Shown: one piece after another, positions 1-8,653 of the stretch | Layout: each line of letters opens with the position of its first letter | Numbering within the stretch: position 1 is the first letter of the stretch | Assembly: GCF_001466305.1 (NCBI RefSeq) | Contig: NZ_JWID01000002.1 | Span: 1,140-65,139, forward strand | DNA length: 64,000 nt | Direction of reading: 5' to 3' | Source of the DNA: Defluviitalea phaphyphila | Lineage (GTDB): Bacteria; Bacillota; Clostridia; Lachnospirales; Defluviitaleaceae | Made by a program: the position numbers and the translations under genes | The notes under the pieces: model-generated | What the model was told of the DNA's origin: nothing | Database searches by the model: none | The model's input: only the letters and a program-made list of their open reading frames with translations

Positions 1-70
1 ATTTATAATTATATGGGTAGAGACTTTTTAACTTTTCTAACTGGATATATTATCCATATATTTTAATTAA

Positions 71-175
71 CTAGCACAAGAGATTAATATAGGATGTGCT
101 ATAGGAGCCCATTCTGGGCCAGGAACAATTGCTCTTTTCTTTCTTAATAAGGAATTACCTTTAAATACGAAATAA
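71..175 (+). pseudogene. C-terminal remnant of a DegV-family fatty-acid-binding protein
   Basis: The reading frame from 71 to the stop at 173-175 encodes [14 protein letters not shown], which matches the conserved C-terminal strand of DegV-family fatty-acid-binding proteins (typically IGxHxGPGxxxLFF). The frame is closed by a stop at 68-70. None of the three forward frames between 1 and 70 resembles the preceding part of DegV. Only about 34 codons are left, so this looks like the tail of a decayed or rearranged gene. The family match rests on this one motif, and the window start hides anything further upstream. Confidence 0.45.
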
Positions 176-189
176 TACTAAAAATAGGG

Positions 190-933
190 GTGAGTTATAT
201 TAAAAATATAGCAGCTTTTTTTGATATAGATGGGACTTTATATAGAGAAGGTCTTATAACTGAAATGTTTAAAAAATTAATAAAATATGATATTGTAGAT
301 CCTAAAAAATGGTATGAAGAAGTAAAACCTAAATTTATAAAATGGGATAATAGAGTTGGAGAATATGATGATTATCTTCAAGAAATGGCAGATATATATA
401 TCGAAGCTATAAAAGGTTTAGATTGTGCATTAATTGAATTTATCGCTAAGCAAGTAGTAGAACAAAAAGGAGGAAGAGTTTATACTTTCACTAGAGATAG
501 GATTTTATGGCATAAAGAACAAAATCATAAAGTAATCACTATATCAGGAAGCCCTATTGAATTAGTAAAAGAAATGTCTTTAAGATATAATATGGATGAT
601 TATAGAGGAAGTATTCATGTTTGTGATAAAAAACGATATGTAGGGCAAGTAATACCTATGTGGGATAGTAAGAGTAAAAAGAAAGCATTAGATGAATTAG
701 TTAATAAATATAATATAGATTTAGAAAATAGTTATGCATATGGTGATACAGCAGGGGATTTTTCTATGTTAAAGGCTGTAGGAAATCCTTTTTGTATAAA
801 TCCTACTAAAGAATTAATAGAATTAGTTATGAAAGATGAAAGTGTAAAGAAAAAAATAAAAGTAGTTGTAGAAAGAAAAGATATGATTTATTATTTAGAT
901 TACAATTATTTTGAAATGAGAAAAGAAAAATGA
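190..933 (+). CDS. HAD-superfamily (class IB, SerB-like) phosphatase
   Basis: This is a 247-residue soluble protein with the HAD motifs in order. Motif I is FFDIDGTLYREG near residues 10-21, with nucleophile D12 and acid D14. Motif II is TISGSP near residue 117. A lysine-rich stretch follows, and motif IV is GDTAGDFSML near residue 185. The pattern is that of HAD-IB hydrolases (SerB/CicA-like), which dephosphorylate small phosphometabolites. The substrate cannot be told. The GTG at 190 lies inside the ribosome-binding sequence AGGGGTGA, so the in-frame ATT at 199, five bases after it, is a possible real start. proB follows after a 31-base gap and may be co-transcribed. Confidence 0.82.
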   Translation: MSYIKNIAAFFDIDGTLYREGLITEMFKKLIKYDIVDPKKWYEEVKPKFIKWDNRVGEYDDYLQEMADIYIEAIKGLDCALIEFIAKQVVEQKGGRVYTFTRDRILWHKEQNHKVITISGSPIELVKEMSLRYNMDDYRGSIHVCDKKRYVGQVIPMWDSKSKKKALDELVNKYNIDLENSYAYGDTAGDFSMLKAVGNPFCINPTKELIELVMKDESVKKKIKVVVERKDMIYYLDYNYFEMRKEK

Positions 934-964
934 CTATAAATTATATCAAAGGGGATTTAGTTAC

Positions 965-1783
965 ATGGACAGTAGAAATAAACTAAAAGATAGTAAAAGA
1001 ATTGTTATAAAAATAGGGACATCATCATTAACCCATGAAAATGGAACTCTTCATTATAGTAAGATGGAACATTTAGCAAGAATTTTATCGGATTTAAAAA
1101 ATTCAGGAAAAGAAGTTATTTTAGTTTCTTCTGGAGCTATTGGAGTTGGTTCAGAGAGATTAGGTTGTAAGCAAAGGCCAAAACAAATAGAAATGAAACA
1201 AGCTGCTGCAGCTGTAGGACAAGCTATATTAATGCAAATATATGAAAAGTTTTTTGGAGAATATAATCAAATTATAGCACAGATATTATTAACAAAAGAT
1301 GTTTTAGAAGATAATATAAAAAAAACAAATGCTCAAAATACACTAAATACTCTTCTAAAAATGGGGGTTATTCCTATTGTTAATGAAAATGACACCATAG
1401 CTACAGAAGAAATACAAGAAAGTATTTTTGGAGATAATGATACTTTATCGGCTATGGTTGCAGTATTGATAGAAGCAGATTTGCTTATTCTTCTTTCAGA
1501 TATAGATGGTTTATATACAGAAGATCCTAGAAACTGTATTGATGCCAAGTTAATTGATACAGTAGATAATATTACTTATGAAATTGAAAGTTTAGCAGGA
1601 GATTCTGGAAGTAATGTAGGGACTGGAGGAATGATAACGAAAATTTCAGCTGCTAAAATAGCTAATAAAAATGGAATAAATATGGTAATAGCTAATGGAG
1701 AGAATTTAAATAATATATATAAAATATTAGAAGGGGAAAATGTAGGAACTTTATTTAAGAGCAATAAAAAAATGAACGCATAA
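965..1783 (+). CDS. proB: Glutamate 5-kinase, short form without PUA domain
   Basis: This enzyme phosphorylates glutamate to gamma-glutamyl phosphate, the first step of proline synthesis. The 272 residues form one amino-acid-kinase domain: VIKIGTSSL at residue 14, VSSGAIGVG near 55, NENDTIA near 140, FGDNDTLSA near 155 and GTGGMITK near 219. The C-terminal PUA domain of the roughly 365-residue enzymes is absent, as in many short clostridial ProB proteins. proA is not adjacent. The gene lies 31 bases after the HAD gene and ends inside a hairpin terminator. Confidence 0.93.
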   Translation: MDSRNKLKDSKRIVIKIGTSSLTHENGTLHYSKMEHLARILSDLKNSGKEVILVSSGAIGVGSERLGCKQRPKQIEMKQAAAAVGQAILMQIYEKFFGEYNQIIAQILLTKDVLEDNIKKTNAQNTLNTLLKMGVIPIVNENDTIATEEIQESIFGDNDTLSAMVAVLIEADLLILLSDIDGLYTEDPRNCIDAKLIDTVDNITYEIESLAGDSGSNVGTGGMITKISAAKIANKNGINMVIANGENLNNIYKILEGENVGTLFKSNKKMNA

Positions 1784-1803
1784 TATAGGCGTTCATTTTA
1801 TAT
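1766..1803. terminator. Bidirectional terminator between proB and the convergent lipoprotein gene
   Basis: The arms AATGAACGC (1771-1779) and GCGTTCATT (1789-1797) pair perfectly. An A-run lies on the left and a T-rich stretch on the right. The hairpin contains the proB stop and directly precedes the end of the minus-strand gene, so it can serve both. Confidence 0.8.
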
Positions 1804-2772
1804 TTATTCAAATAATTCAGACATTTCTTTAATATTTTCTAAGGCAATATCACATTTAATAGTAGTTAAGGTTGAATCTTCTTGTTTTATGACATCCTCT
1901 AATTCAATAATACTTTGATTAAATTTTATAGCTAAAGAATCTTTTTCTTCCATAATTTTCGATTGAAATGTTGGCCATATTTCATTGATTTCATTTAAAC
2001 TTTTTTCAACTTCATCCCATTTATTTTGTTTTGAAGATATTTTTATATTTCTTAAAAGATATTTTAATGTTAATATATCAGAGGGGAATTCGCTTTTAAA
2101 TAATTCAACCATATATGGAATATGACTTGTTAATTTTACAGCAGCATGGGCAATTTCTAATTCCTCAGAAGTAGAAGTCATAAGAGGATAAGAATCAGGA
2201 AGAATTTCTTCAGGAAGAGTTATTTCTTCTTTAACATCTTTTTCACTGCTAGATGAACTATTTTGACTAGAGGAATTGTTACTAGAAGTATTACTAGAGT
2301 TTTCACTGGATTCTCCAGATTGTTCTTTGTTATTTCCTTCTTCATTACTTTCTTCTTTGGACATATATTTTTCTAATTCTAAAGTAGTTTTTTTATATTG
2401 CAAATCAATTTTAGCTTTACTATCTTCCATAGCTTTTGAAATAATTAAGCTAGTCAATGTATTTAAATCTTTATTGAAATTATCAACTTTTTCACTAGAT
2501 ATTCCTTTTTTTTGTGCTTCTACAAAAAAATCATTCCATTTAGAATGGATAGATTTAATTTGTTTTGCACTCATGGACCAGTCTTTATTATTTATATAAG
2601 TTAGCATATCTTCTGATAATTGTTGTAAATCTTCCAATGAAGAAGGAGGAGAATTATTTTCAGTCGAATCAGATTCAGATTCCAAATTTTTTTCTGATAC
2701 GTCACAGGCTGCTAATACAAAAATAATCAAAATTAAACATAATAGTATATAAAATAAATATTTTCTTTTCAT
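1804..2772 (-). CDS. Lipoprotein of unknown function with two related helical segments
   Basis: The 322-residue product begins with a lipoprotein signal peptide ending in the lipobox LAAC (C23), so it is probably anchored to the outer face of the membrane. A helical segment (about residues 45-140) is followed by a low-complexity Glu/Ser/Asn linker (about 140-180) and a second helical segment (about 200-322). Both segments share a W-x(n)-I-x2-I-x3-W pattern followed by a similar helix, suggesting an internal duplication. No enzyme motif is visible. It is transcribed toward proB and stands apart from the ABC exporter gene, whose own terminator lies between them. Confidence 0.75.
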   Translation of the reverse strand: MKRKYLFYILLCLILIIFVLAACDVSEKNLESESDSTENNSPPSSLEDLQQLSEDMLTYINNKDWSMSAKQIKSIHSKWNDFFVEAQKKGISSEKVDNFNKDLNTLTSLIISKAMEDSKAKIDLQYKKTTLELEKYMSKEESNEEGNNKEQSGESSENSSNTSSNNSSSQNSSSSSEKDVKEEITLPEEILPDSYPLMTSTSEELEIAHAAVKLTSHIPYMVELFKSEFPSDILTLKYLLRNIKISSKQNKWDEVEKSLNEINEIWPTFQSKIMEEKDSLAIKFNQSIIELEDVIKQEDSTLTTIKCDIALENIKEMSELFE

Positions 2773-2858
2773 AATATTCCTCCAATTTACGTCATAAATA
2801 GTTTTAAATTAATATAAGTAGTATTTGTCATAAAGACAGATAAAATACAGATAAATAA

Positions 2859-2882
2859 AAAAGTCGTTATTAAACGACTTTT
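2859..2882 (-). terminator. Terminator of the ABC exporter gene
   Basis: A perfect 10-bp stem (AAAAGTCGTT / AACGACTTTT) has a 4-base loop. On the minus strand it is followed by a T-rich run. It overlaps the stop codon of the exporter gene. Confidence 0.8.
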
Positions 2883-4590
2883 ATTTGAATTGAGAATTAT
2901 ACAAGGAATAATAAATTCCTCCTTTTTTTAACAATTCTTCATGTTTTCCTTTTTCTTGTATTCCTTTATCTGTTATAACTACAATTTCATCTGCATTCTT
3001 AATAGTAGATAATCTATGAGCTACAACAATAGTTGTTCGTCCTTTAGAAAGTTCATCTAAGGATTGTTGAATTAATAATTCAGTAACATTATCAAGAGCT
3101 GAAGTTGCTTCATCTAATATTAAGATGGGAGGATTTTTTAAAAATATTCTAGCTATAGAAATTCTTTGTTTTTGCCCCCCAGATAATTTTATTCCTCGTT
3201 CTCCAATATACGTATCATATCCATCAGGTAAAGACATAATAAAGTCATGAATATTTGCTTTTTTTGCTGCATAAATTACTTCTTCTTTTGTTGCATTATA
3301 ATTTCCACATATAATATTATCATAAATAGTTCCTGTAAAAAGGAATACATCTTGTTGAACTATTCCAACATTTTTTCTTAAAGATTTTAATGTGAAATTT
3401 TTTATATTTTTGCCATCAATAAAAATATTTCCAGATTCTAATTCATAAAAACGAGGAATCAAATGACAAAGAGTTGTTTTTCCTCCTCCAGAAGGACCAA
3501 CTAAAGCTATGGTTTGTCCTGCTTTAATATTTAGATTAATATTTTTAAGTATAGATTTATGTTCATTATAAGAAAAGGATACATTTTCAAATTTAATATT
3601 TCCTTTTACAGTTTCTACATCAATAGCATTAGGTTCATCTTTTTCTATTGGTTCATTCATAAGTTCATCAAATCTTTTAAATCCAGATATCCCCGATTGA
3701 TATTGTTCTACAAAATTAATTAATTTTCTAATAGGAGTTAAAAAATTTCCAATATATAATATAAATGCAGCGAAATCTCCAAAATTTATATATCCTTTAT
3801 AAAAAAATATTCCACCTGCTCCTAATACTAAAATATTTAAAAAATCCATTATGAATGAAGAACCAGTATGAAATTGTGCCATTACTTTGTATGCATTTTT
3901 TCTAGCTGTTTGAAATATATCATTATTTTTATTGAATTTTTTTAGTTCATTCTTTTTATTATTAAAAGCTTTAGATACTCTAATCCCACTAATACTATTT
4001 TCTAAAGTTGCATTTACTTCTCCAATAGTAATTCTTGTTTCTAAAAATGCATTAGACATTTTAATTCTTAATTTCATAGCAAAAAAAACTAGAAGAGGAA
4101 CAGCAGAGAATACAATTATAGCAAGGGGGAAATTTATAGTACTTAATATAATAAAAGACCCTACCATCATGACAATAGAAATAAATAAATCTTCTGGGCC
4201 ATGATGAGCGAGTTCTGAAACTTCCATAAGGTCATTAATAATTCTAGAAGTAATTGTACCAGTTTTATTGTTGTCAAAAAAAACAAAAGGTAAATCTTGA
4301 AGATGTTCAAATATATCTTTTCTCATATTTGCTTGCATAGTTACTCCCATAGAATGACCATAATAGATTATATAATAATTGAATATAACTTTTAATATAT
4401 AAAGAATACCAAGAATTATTAACCATTTTATTATTAAGTTAAATTGTTGATTTGGAACGTAAATATTAATAATATTTCTTGTAATCATAGGATAGAATAA
4501 ATCACATGCAGATACTAAAAAGGCACAAAGTATATCAATAGCAAAAATTTTACTTACAGGTTTATAATAATGTATAAATCTTTTAATCAT
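2881..4590 (-). CDS. ABC transporter, fused permease and ATPase (exporter, BmrA/MsbA type)
   Basis: This 569-residue half-transporter has an N-terminal six-helix membrane domain (about residues 1-310) and a C-terminal ATPase. The ATPase carries Walker A GPSGGGKTT near 365, the signature LSGGQKQR near 468, Walker B ILILDEATSALD and the switch histidine in AHRLSTI. The family exports drugs, lipids or peptides as homo- or heterodimers. No second half-transporter lies beside it, so a homodimer is likely. The substrate is unknown. A good sigma-A promoter lies upstream on the minus strand. Confidence 0.92.
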   Translation of the reverse strand: MIKRFIHYYKPVSKIFAIDILCAFLVSACDLFYPMITRNIINIYVPNQQFNLIIKWLIILGILYILKVIFNYYIIYYGHSMGVTMQANMRKDIFEHLQDLPFVFFDNNKTGTITSRIINDLMEVSELAHHGPEDLFISIVMMVGSFIILSTINFPLAIIVFSAVPLLVFFAMKLRIKMSNAFLETRITIGEVNATLENSISGIRVSKAFNNKKNELKKFNKNNDIFQTARKNAYKVMAQFHTGSSFIMDFLNILVLGAGGIFFYKGYINFGDFAAFILYIGNFLTPIRKLINFVEQYQSGISGFKRFDELMNEPIEKDEPNAIDVETVKGNIKFENVSFSYNEHKSILKNINLNIKAGQTIALVGPSGGGKTTLCHLIPRFYELESGNIFIDGKNIKNFTLKSLRKNVGIVQQDVFLFTGTIYDNIICGNYNATKEEVIYAAKKANIHDFIMSLPDGYDTYIGERGIKLSGGQKQRISIARIFLKNPPILILDEATSALDNVTELLIQQSLDELSKGRTTIVVAHRLSTIKNADEIVVITDKGIQEKGKHEELLKKGGIYYSLYNSQFK

Positions 4591-4632
4591 TATAGTACGA
4601 CTCCTTGCTGTAATTATTTATATTTCTAATCT

Positions 4633-4661
4633 ATTATAATTAACATATAATAAAATTTCAA
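4633..4661 (-). promoter_or_regulatory. Sigma-A promoter for the ABC exporter gene
   Basis: Read on the minus strand: TTGAAA, 17 bases, TATAAT. The -10 box lies about 43 bases upstream of the exporter start. Confidence 0.7.
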
Positions 4662-4786
4662 TAAAAGATAAGAGCCTTAGTATAAAAATAATTTAAAGGG
4701 AAATACAAAAAAGTAGCTCTATTTTATTAAACAAGGAAAAAATAATTATTTTTTTATAAAAAAAATTATATTATGTATGAAAATTT

Positions 4787-4815
4787 TTGATAATTTTTAA
4801 AAAATATACTATAAT
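4787..4815 (+). promoter_or_regulatory. Sigma-A promoter for the DUF896 gene and following operon
   Basis: TTGATA (4787-4792), 17 bases, TATAAT (4810-4815), placed about 35 bases before the DUF896 start. It is divergent from the exporter promoter. Confidence 0.75.
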
Positions 4816-4850
4816 AAATGTAAAAATTAAATATTATACAGGAGGGAAAT

Positions 4851-5051
4851 ATGGAACAGAAAAAGATAAAAAGAATTAATGAATTATATAAAAAACAAAA
4901 AACTGTAGGATTGACATTGGAAGAAAAATTAGAACAAAAAAAGTTGAGAAAAGAATATATAGAGCTTTTTAAAAGAAATTTGAGACAAACAATGGATAAT
5001 ATAATGATAAAAAATGAAGATGGAAGTATTACACCATTGAAAAGAAAATAA
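4851..5051 (+). CDS. DUF896 (UPF0291, YnzC-like) small protein
   Basis: The 66-residue, highly charged, helical protein has the family pattern KIKRINELYKKQK..GLT..E..EQ..LR.EYI..F...LR. This is the DUF896/UPF0291 group that includes B. subtilis YnzC, small cytosolic helical-hairpin proteins of unsettled function. A strong GGAGGG ribosome site lies six bases before the ATG. It heads a co-directional run with the zinc-ribbon gene 36 bases downstream. Confidence 0.9.
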   Translation: MEQKKIKRINELYKKQKTVGLTLEEKLEQKKLRKEYIELFKRNLRQTMDNIMIKNEDGSITPLKRK

Positions 5052-5087
5052 GTTTTAAAAAATTATTATAGTATAGGAGGGGAAGAT

Positions 5088-5567
5088 ATGAACTATTGTA
5101 AAAAATGTGGTAAAATAATTGAAGACAATATTGGAAAATGTCCATTTTGTGGGGCAGAAATTAATAATTCAAATGCCACATATGCTATTGAAGAAAAAAT
5201 TTTTAAAGAAAAAGACAATCAATATATTGATGCAGGTTCGAAAGTTATTGAAAGAAGTATATCAGATGATAGTTATGAAGAAGTTTTTAAAGGACATACT
5301 AAAATGAGCAGAAAAGTTAATGATAATAATTACAAAGTAGAACCTTTAAATAATTGGGTTAAAGTTACTTTATCAATTTTAATTTTATTAATTCCTGTAA
5401 TAGGTTCTATAATAGATATTATTGTGGCTATAGTTTTTATGAATAATGAGGATGAAGATAGAAAAAGCTTTGGATATGCTCTTCTTACATATAGTATTAT
5501 TTTCTTAGTTATATTTTTCGTTTGTTGTTTATTATATTCATTAGATGATGTAGAGATGTGGTTATGA
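5088..5567 (+). CDS. Zinc-ribbon membrane protein
   Basis: The 159-residue protein starts with a zinc ribbon: C4-x2-C7 and C18-x2-C21 (CKKCGK...CPFCGAE). A charged linker follows, then two predicted membrane segments (about residues 90-115 and 127-152). The ribbon should lie in the cytosol, next to the first helix. Such proteins are common in Clostridia without an assigned role. The stop overlaps the start of the DUF2085 gene, which implies translational coupling. Confidence 0.75.
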   Translation: MNYCKKCGKIIEDNIGKCPFCGAEINNSNATYAIEEKIFKEKDNQYIDAGSKVIERSISDDSYEEVFKGHTKMSRKVNDNNYKVEPLNNWVKVTLSILILLIPVIGSIIDIIVAIVFMNNEDEDRKSFGYALLTYSIIFLVIFFVCCLLYSLDDVEMWL

Positions 5568-6205
5568 TGAAAAAATTACTTTATTTTTTAGGTCGTTCAG
5601 TATGTCATCAAATACCTGAACGTTCTTTTTTTATTGGTGGATGTCAAATGCCTTTATGTGCAAGATGTACAGGAACGTATATGGGAATTTTTTTAGGATT
5701 TATTTATTTACTTGTTAGAAAAAGATTAAGAGGAAATAAGCCTCCAAATTTAAAAATATTATTTTTAATGATTATTTGTTGGATACCTTTTATGATAGAT
5801 GGAGCAACTTCCTACATAGGACTTAGAGAGACTAATAATATTATAAGATTTATTACAGGATTACTTTTTGGAATATTTATTCCTGTATTTATAATTCTTA
5901 TTAAAAATTTTGATTTTAAAAATAAGAATTATATATATATTATAAAGAGCTATAGAGATTTAATGTATATGATTTTAATGTTATTTTTTGGAGTAATAAT
6001 TATTATAGAACTTGATATAATTTGGTGGATAATATCTATTATTACTATATTTACTATTTTATATTTGTATATTCAAATTTTTAATATTATAATAAGAAAA
6101 TTTATATCAAAAATTAATAGAAAAACATCTTACATAATAGCTTTTATTATTACTATGATAATACTGAGTAGTTTATCCATGGTTAACAAAATAATATTAC
6201 AATAA
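5564..6205 (+). CDS. DUF2085 integral membrane protein
   Basis: This 213-residue protein has about five hydrophobic segments. Near the N-terminus it has CHQIPERSFFIGGCQMPLC followed by ARCTGTYMG, the cysteine/histidine signature of DUF2085. The function is unknown; the conserved Cys/His set suggests metal or redox chemistry at the membrane face. ATG codons at 5564 and 5567 overlap the upstream TGA, and both are better than the GTG at 5558, which has no separate ribosome site. Confidence 0.8.
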   Translation: MMKKLLYFLGRSVCHQIPERSFFIGGCQMPLCARCTGTYMGIFLGFIYLLVRKRLRGNKPPNLKILFLMIICWIPFMIDGATSYIGLRETNNIIRFITGLLFGIFIPVFIILIKNFDFKNKNYIYIIKSYRDLMYMILMLFFGVIIIIELDIIWWIISIITIFTILYLYIQIFNIIIRKFISKINRKTSYIIAFIITMIILSSLSMVNKIILQ

Positions 6206-6233
6206 TGATATTAGAATTATAAAGGGTGATATT

Positions 6234-6806
6234 ATGACAGAAAAGCAAAGACTTAGGAAGTTATTTCTTGAAAGAAGAAATAAAATGTTAAAGGAAGAAG
6301 TACAAGAAAAAAGTAAAAAAATATATAATAATGTGATTTCTTCTTCTGTATATAAAAAAGCAAAATCTATATTTATATATGTTAGTATGGGAAATGAAGT
6401 AGATACTAAAGATATTATTAATAAGGCATTAAAAGATGGGAAAATAGTTGCAGTACCTAAAGTGTATTCTAAAAGAAAAGAAATGATTTTTTCAAAAATA
6501 ACTTCTTTAGATGAATTAGAATTAGGACATTTTAATGTTTTAGAACCTAAAAATGAAAGTATAAATCCTTTAACTAGTGATGAATATACTATTATAATTG
6601 TTCCCGGAATAGTATTTGATAAGAATAATAATAGAATAGGTTATGGAGGAGGATATTATGATAGATATCTTTCTTCTGTTAAAACTTCTTTAAAAATTAT
6701 AGGAGTTTGTTATGATTTTCAGATAATTGATAAAATACCTGTTGATTATTATGATATTTCTTTGGATAGTATTATTACAGATGATATTAATTTAAAAAAT
6801 TTATAA
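6234..6806 (+). CDS. 5-formyltetrahydrofolate cyclo-ligase
   Basis: This 190-residue enzyme (MTHFS/YqgN/FAU family) converts 5-formyl-THF to 5,10-methenyl-THF using ATP. The N-terminal basic K-Q-x-LR-K segment, the central YVSMGNEVDT motif near residue 45 and the C-terminal substrate loop GIGYGGGYYDRYL near residue 132 are all present. It lies 28 bases after the DUF2085 gene in the same direction. It salvages a storage form of folate for one-carbon metabolism. Confidence 0.93.
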   Translation: MTEKQRLRKLFLERRNKMLKEEVQEKSKKIYNNVISSSVYKKAKSIFIYVSMGNEVDTKDIINKALKDGKIVAVPKVYSKRKEMIFSKITSLDELELGHFNVLEPKNESINPLTSDEYTIIIVPGIVFDKNNNRIGYGGGYYDRYLSSVKTSLKIIGVCYDFQIIDKIPVDYYDISLDSIITDDINLKNL

Positions 6807-6821
6807 ATTATATAACCTATC

Positions 6822-6850
6822 TTGTTATTTTAAATATAATAAAGTATAAT
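6822..6850 (+). promoter_or_regulatory. Sigma-A promoter for ruvAB
   Basis: TTGTTA (6822-6827), 17 bases, TATAAT (6845-6850), placed 47 bases before the ruvA start in the gap after the cyclo-ligase gene. Confidence 0.65.
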
Positions 6851-6896
6851 AAATAAAAAGAACTAATGTTCTCAACCTCCAGAAAGGATGAAGGTT

Positions 6897-7493
6897 TTGA
6901 TTTCATATGTTAAAGGAAGATTAGAATATATAGGAGAAAGTTATATTATTATAGAAGTTAATGGAATAGGATATAAAATAAATATCCCTTCCTCAACTAT
7001 AGAGAAGCTTCCTTCCCTTAGAAGTGAATTAAAAATGTTTACTTATTTTTATGTTAAAGAAGATGAAATGTCTTTGTATGGATTTCTTTCAAGGGAAGAA
7101 CTTACTATGTTTGAAAGACTTATATCTGTGAGTGGAATAGGACCTAAAGTGGCTGTTGGAATTTTATCTACTATAAGTCCCCAAGATTTATGTTTAGCAG
7201 TTATAACAGAAGATATTAAAACTTTAAGTACTGCTCCGGGGGTTGGTAAGAAAACAGCTCAAAGAATGATATTAGAATTAAAAGATAAAATAGATACAGT
7301 TGAAACTTTACAAAGTAGTGTTGATGATTCTAGATTAAGGGAAAATAACGTTTCACAAGAAGCTATTTCAGCCCTTATTGCTTTAGGATACTCAAGAATC
7401 GATGGAACAAAAGCTGTACAAGCTGTTTTTGAAGAAGGAATGACTGTAGAAGAGGTTATTAAAGCTGCATTAAACAAATTGGCAATATTCTAA
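6897..7493 (+). CDS. ruvA: Holliday junction branch-migration protein RuvA
   Basis: RuvA binds four-way DNA junctions as a tetramer and loads the RuvB motor. The 198 residues have the N-terminal OB fold (MISYVKGRLEYI...NGIGYKI), tandem helix-hairpin-helix motifs (SVSGIGPKVAVGIL and TAPGVGKKTAQRM) and the C-terminal RuvB-binding domain (EAISALIALGY). I chose the TTG at 6897 because it gives the usual family N-terminus and sits eight bases after AAAGGA. The ATG at 6888 lies within the ribosome site. ruvB follows after 17 bases. No ruvC is adjacent; recU lies 50 kb away in this window. Confidence 0.95.
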   Translation: MISYVKGRLEYIGESYIIIEVNGIGYKINIPSSTIEKLPSLRSELKMFTYFYVKEDEMSLYGFLSREELTMFERLISVSGIGPKVAVGILSTISPQDLCLAVITEDIKTLSTAPGVGKKTAQRMILELKDKIDTVETLQSSVDDSRLRENNVSQEAISALIALGYSRIDGTKAVQAVFEEGMTVEEVIKAALNKLAIF

Positions 7494-7510
7494 AGAAATG
7501 GGTGAAATAA

Positions 7511-8512
7511 TTGAAAGACCGTATTATTACATCGGAATTAAGATATGAAGATTTAGAATTAGAGAAAGGAATTCGTCCTAAAACTCTAGATGAGTATATG
7601 GGACAAAAAAAAGTAAAAGAAAATTTAAAGGTATTTATACAGGCTGCTAAAGATAGAAAAGAAGCTTTAGATCATGTATTATTATATGGTCCACCAGGAC
7701 TTGGCAAAACTACTTTAGCTCATATTATTGCCAATGAAATGAACGTAAATATAAAAGTAACTTCAGGTCCTGCAATTGAAAAACCGGGAGATATGGCAGC
7801 TATATTAAATAATTTAAACGAAGGAGATTTACTATTTATAGATGAAGTTCATCGTTTAAATAGACATGTAGAAGAAATATTATATCCTGCGATGGAAGAT
7901 TTCACTATAGACATAGTAATAGGAAAAGGGCCTAGTGCAAGGTCTATTAGATTGGATCTTCCGAAATTTACATTAATAGGAGCAACTACAAGGGTGGGGT
8001 TACTTACAGCACCTCTTAGGGATAGATTTGGAGTGATTCAAAGACTGGAATATTATACAATTGAAGAATTATCTAAAATTGTGAATAGAGCTGCTAAAGT
8101 TTTAAATATAGAAATAGATAAAGAAGGAGCAGAAGAAATAGCAAGAAGGTCAAGAGGAACACCTAGAATAGCTAATAGACTTTTAAAGAGAGTAAGAGAT
8201 TTTGCTCAAGTAAAATATAATGGATTTATTAATAAAGAAGTAGCTTCATCAGCATTAGAATTATTAGAAGTAGATGAGTTAGGTTTAGATAGAATAGATA
8301 GAAAAATATTATTAGTTATGATAGAAAAATTTGGTGGAGGACCAGTTGGTATAGATACTTTAGCAGCTGCAGTAGGAGAAGAAAATGATACTATAGAAGA
8401 TGTATATGAACCATTTTTAATACAATTAGGATTTATTAATAGAACGCCTAGAGGGCGAGTTATTACAGATCTAGGATATAAACATTTTGGGATAGAACAA
8501 ATGAAGATTTAA
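7511..8512 (+). CDS. ruvB: Holliday junction branch-migration ATPase RuvB
   Basis: This 333-residue AAA+ motor has Walker [10 protein letters not shown] near residue 60, Walker [11 protein letters not shown] near 110, sensor 1 GATTRVG, the arginine-finger region LRDRFG, and a C-terminal winged helix ending in TPRGRVIT. It drives branch migration of RuvA-bound junctions. It starts with TTG after GGGTGA. The operon ends at a hairpin just downstream. Confidence 0.97.
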   Translation: MKDRIITSELRYEDLELEKGIRPKTLDEYMGQKKVKENLKVFIQAAKDRKEALDHVLLYGPPGLGKTTLAHIIANEMNVNIKVTSGPAIEKPGDMAAILNNLNEGDLLFIDEVHRLNRHVEEILYPAMEDFTIDIVIGKGPSARSIRLDLPKFTLIGATTRVGLLTAPLRDRFGVIQRLEYYTIEELSKIVNRAAKVLNIEIDKEGAEEIARRSRGTPRIANRLLKRVRDFAQVKYNGFINKEVASSALELLEVDELGLDRIDRKILLVMIEKFGGGPVGIDTLAAAVGEENDTIEDVYEPFLIQLGFINRTPRGRVITDLGYKHFGIEQMKI

Positions 8513-8520
8513 TTATTATA

Positions 8521-8544
8521 GGAGCGGTTAACCGTTCCTTTTTT
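8521..8544 (+). terminator. Terminator of ruvAB
   Basis: GGAGCGG and CCGTTCC pair (one G-T pair) around a TTAA loop and are followed by six T residues. Confidence 0.8.
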
Positions 8545-8553
8545 AATAATTAA

Positions 8554-8581
8554 TTGACAAATTTAATTAATATGGTACAAT
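8554..8581 (+). promoter_or_regulatory. Sigma-A promoter for the DUF1836 gene
   Basis: TTGACA (8554-8559), 16 bases, TACAAT (8576-8581). It lies just after the ruvB terminator and 72 bases before the next start. Confidence 0.7.
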
Positions 8582-8653
8582 TTAGAGTAAGACTCTATTT
8601 ATTACAGACTGTATATATACACTTCTATTTTTATATAAAAGGAGGATATTGAT

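Noticed and set aside
2276-2599. Plus-strand open frame of 107 codons
   Set aside because: It mirrors the Ser/Glu-rich linker of the minus-strand lipoprotein gene and has no ribosome site.
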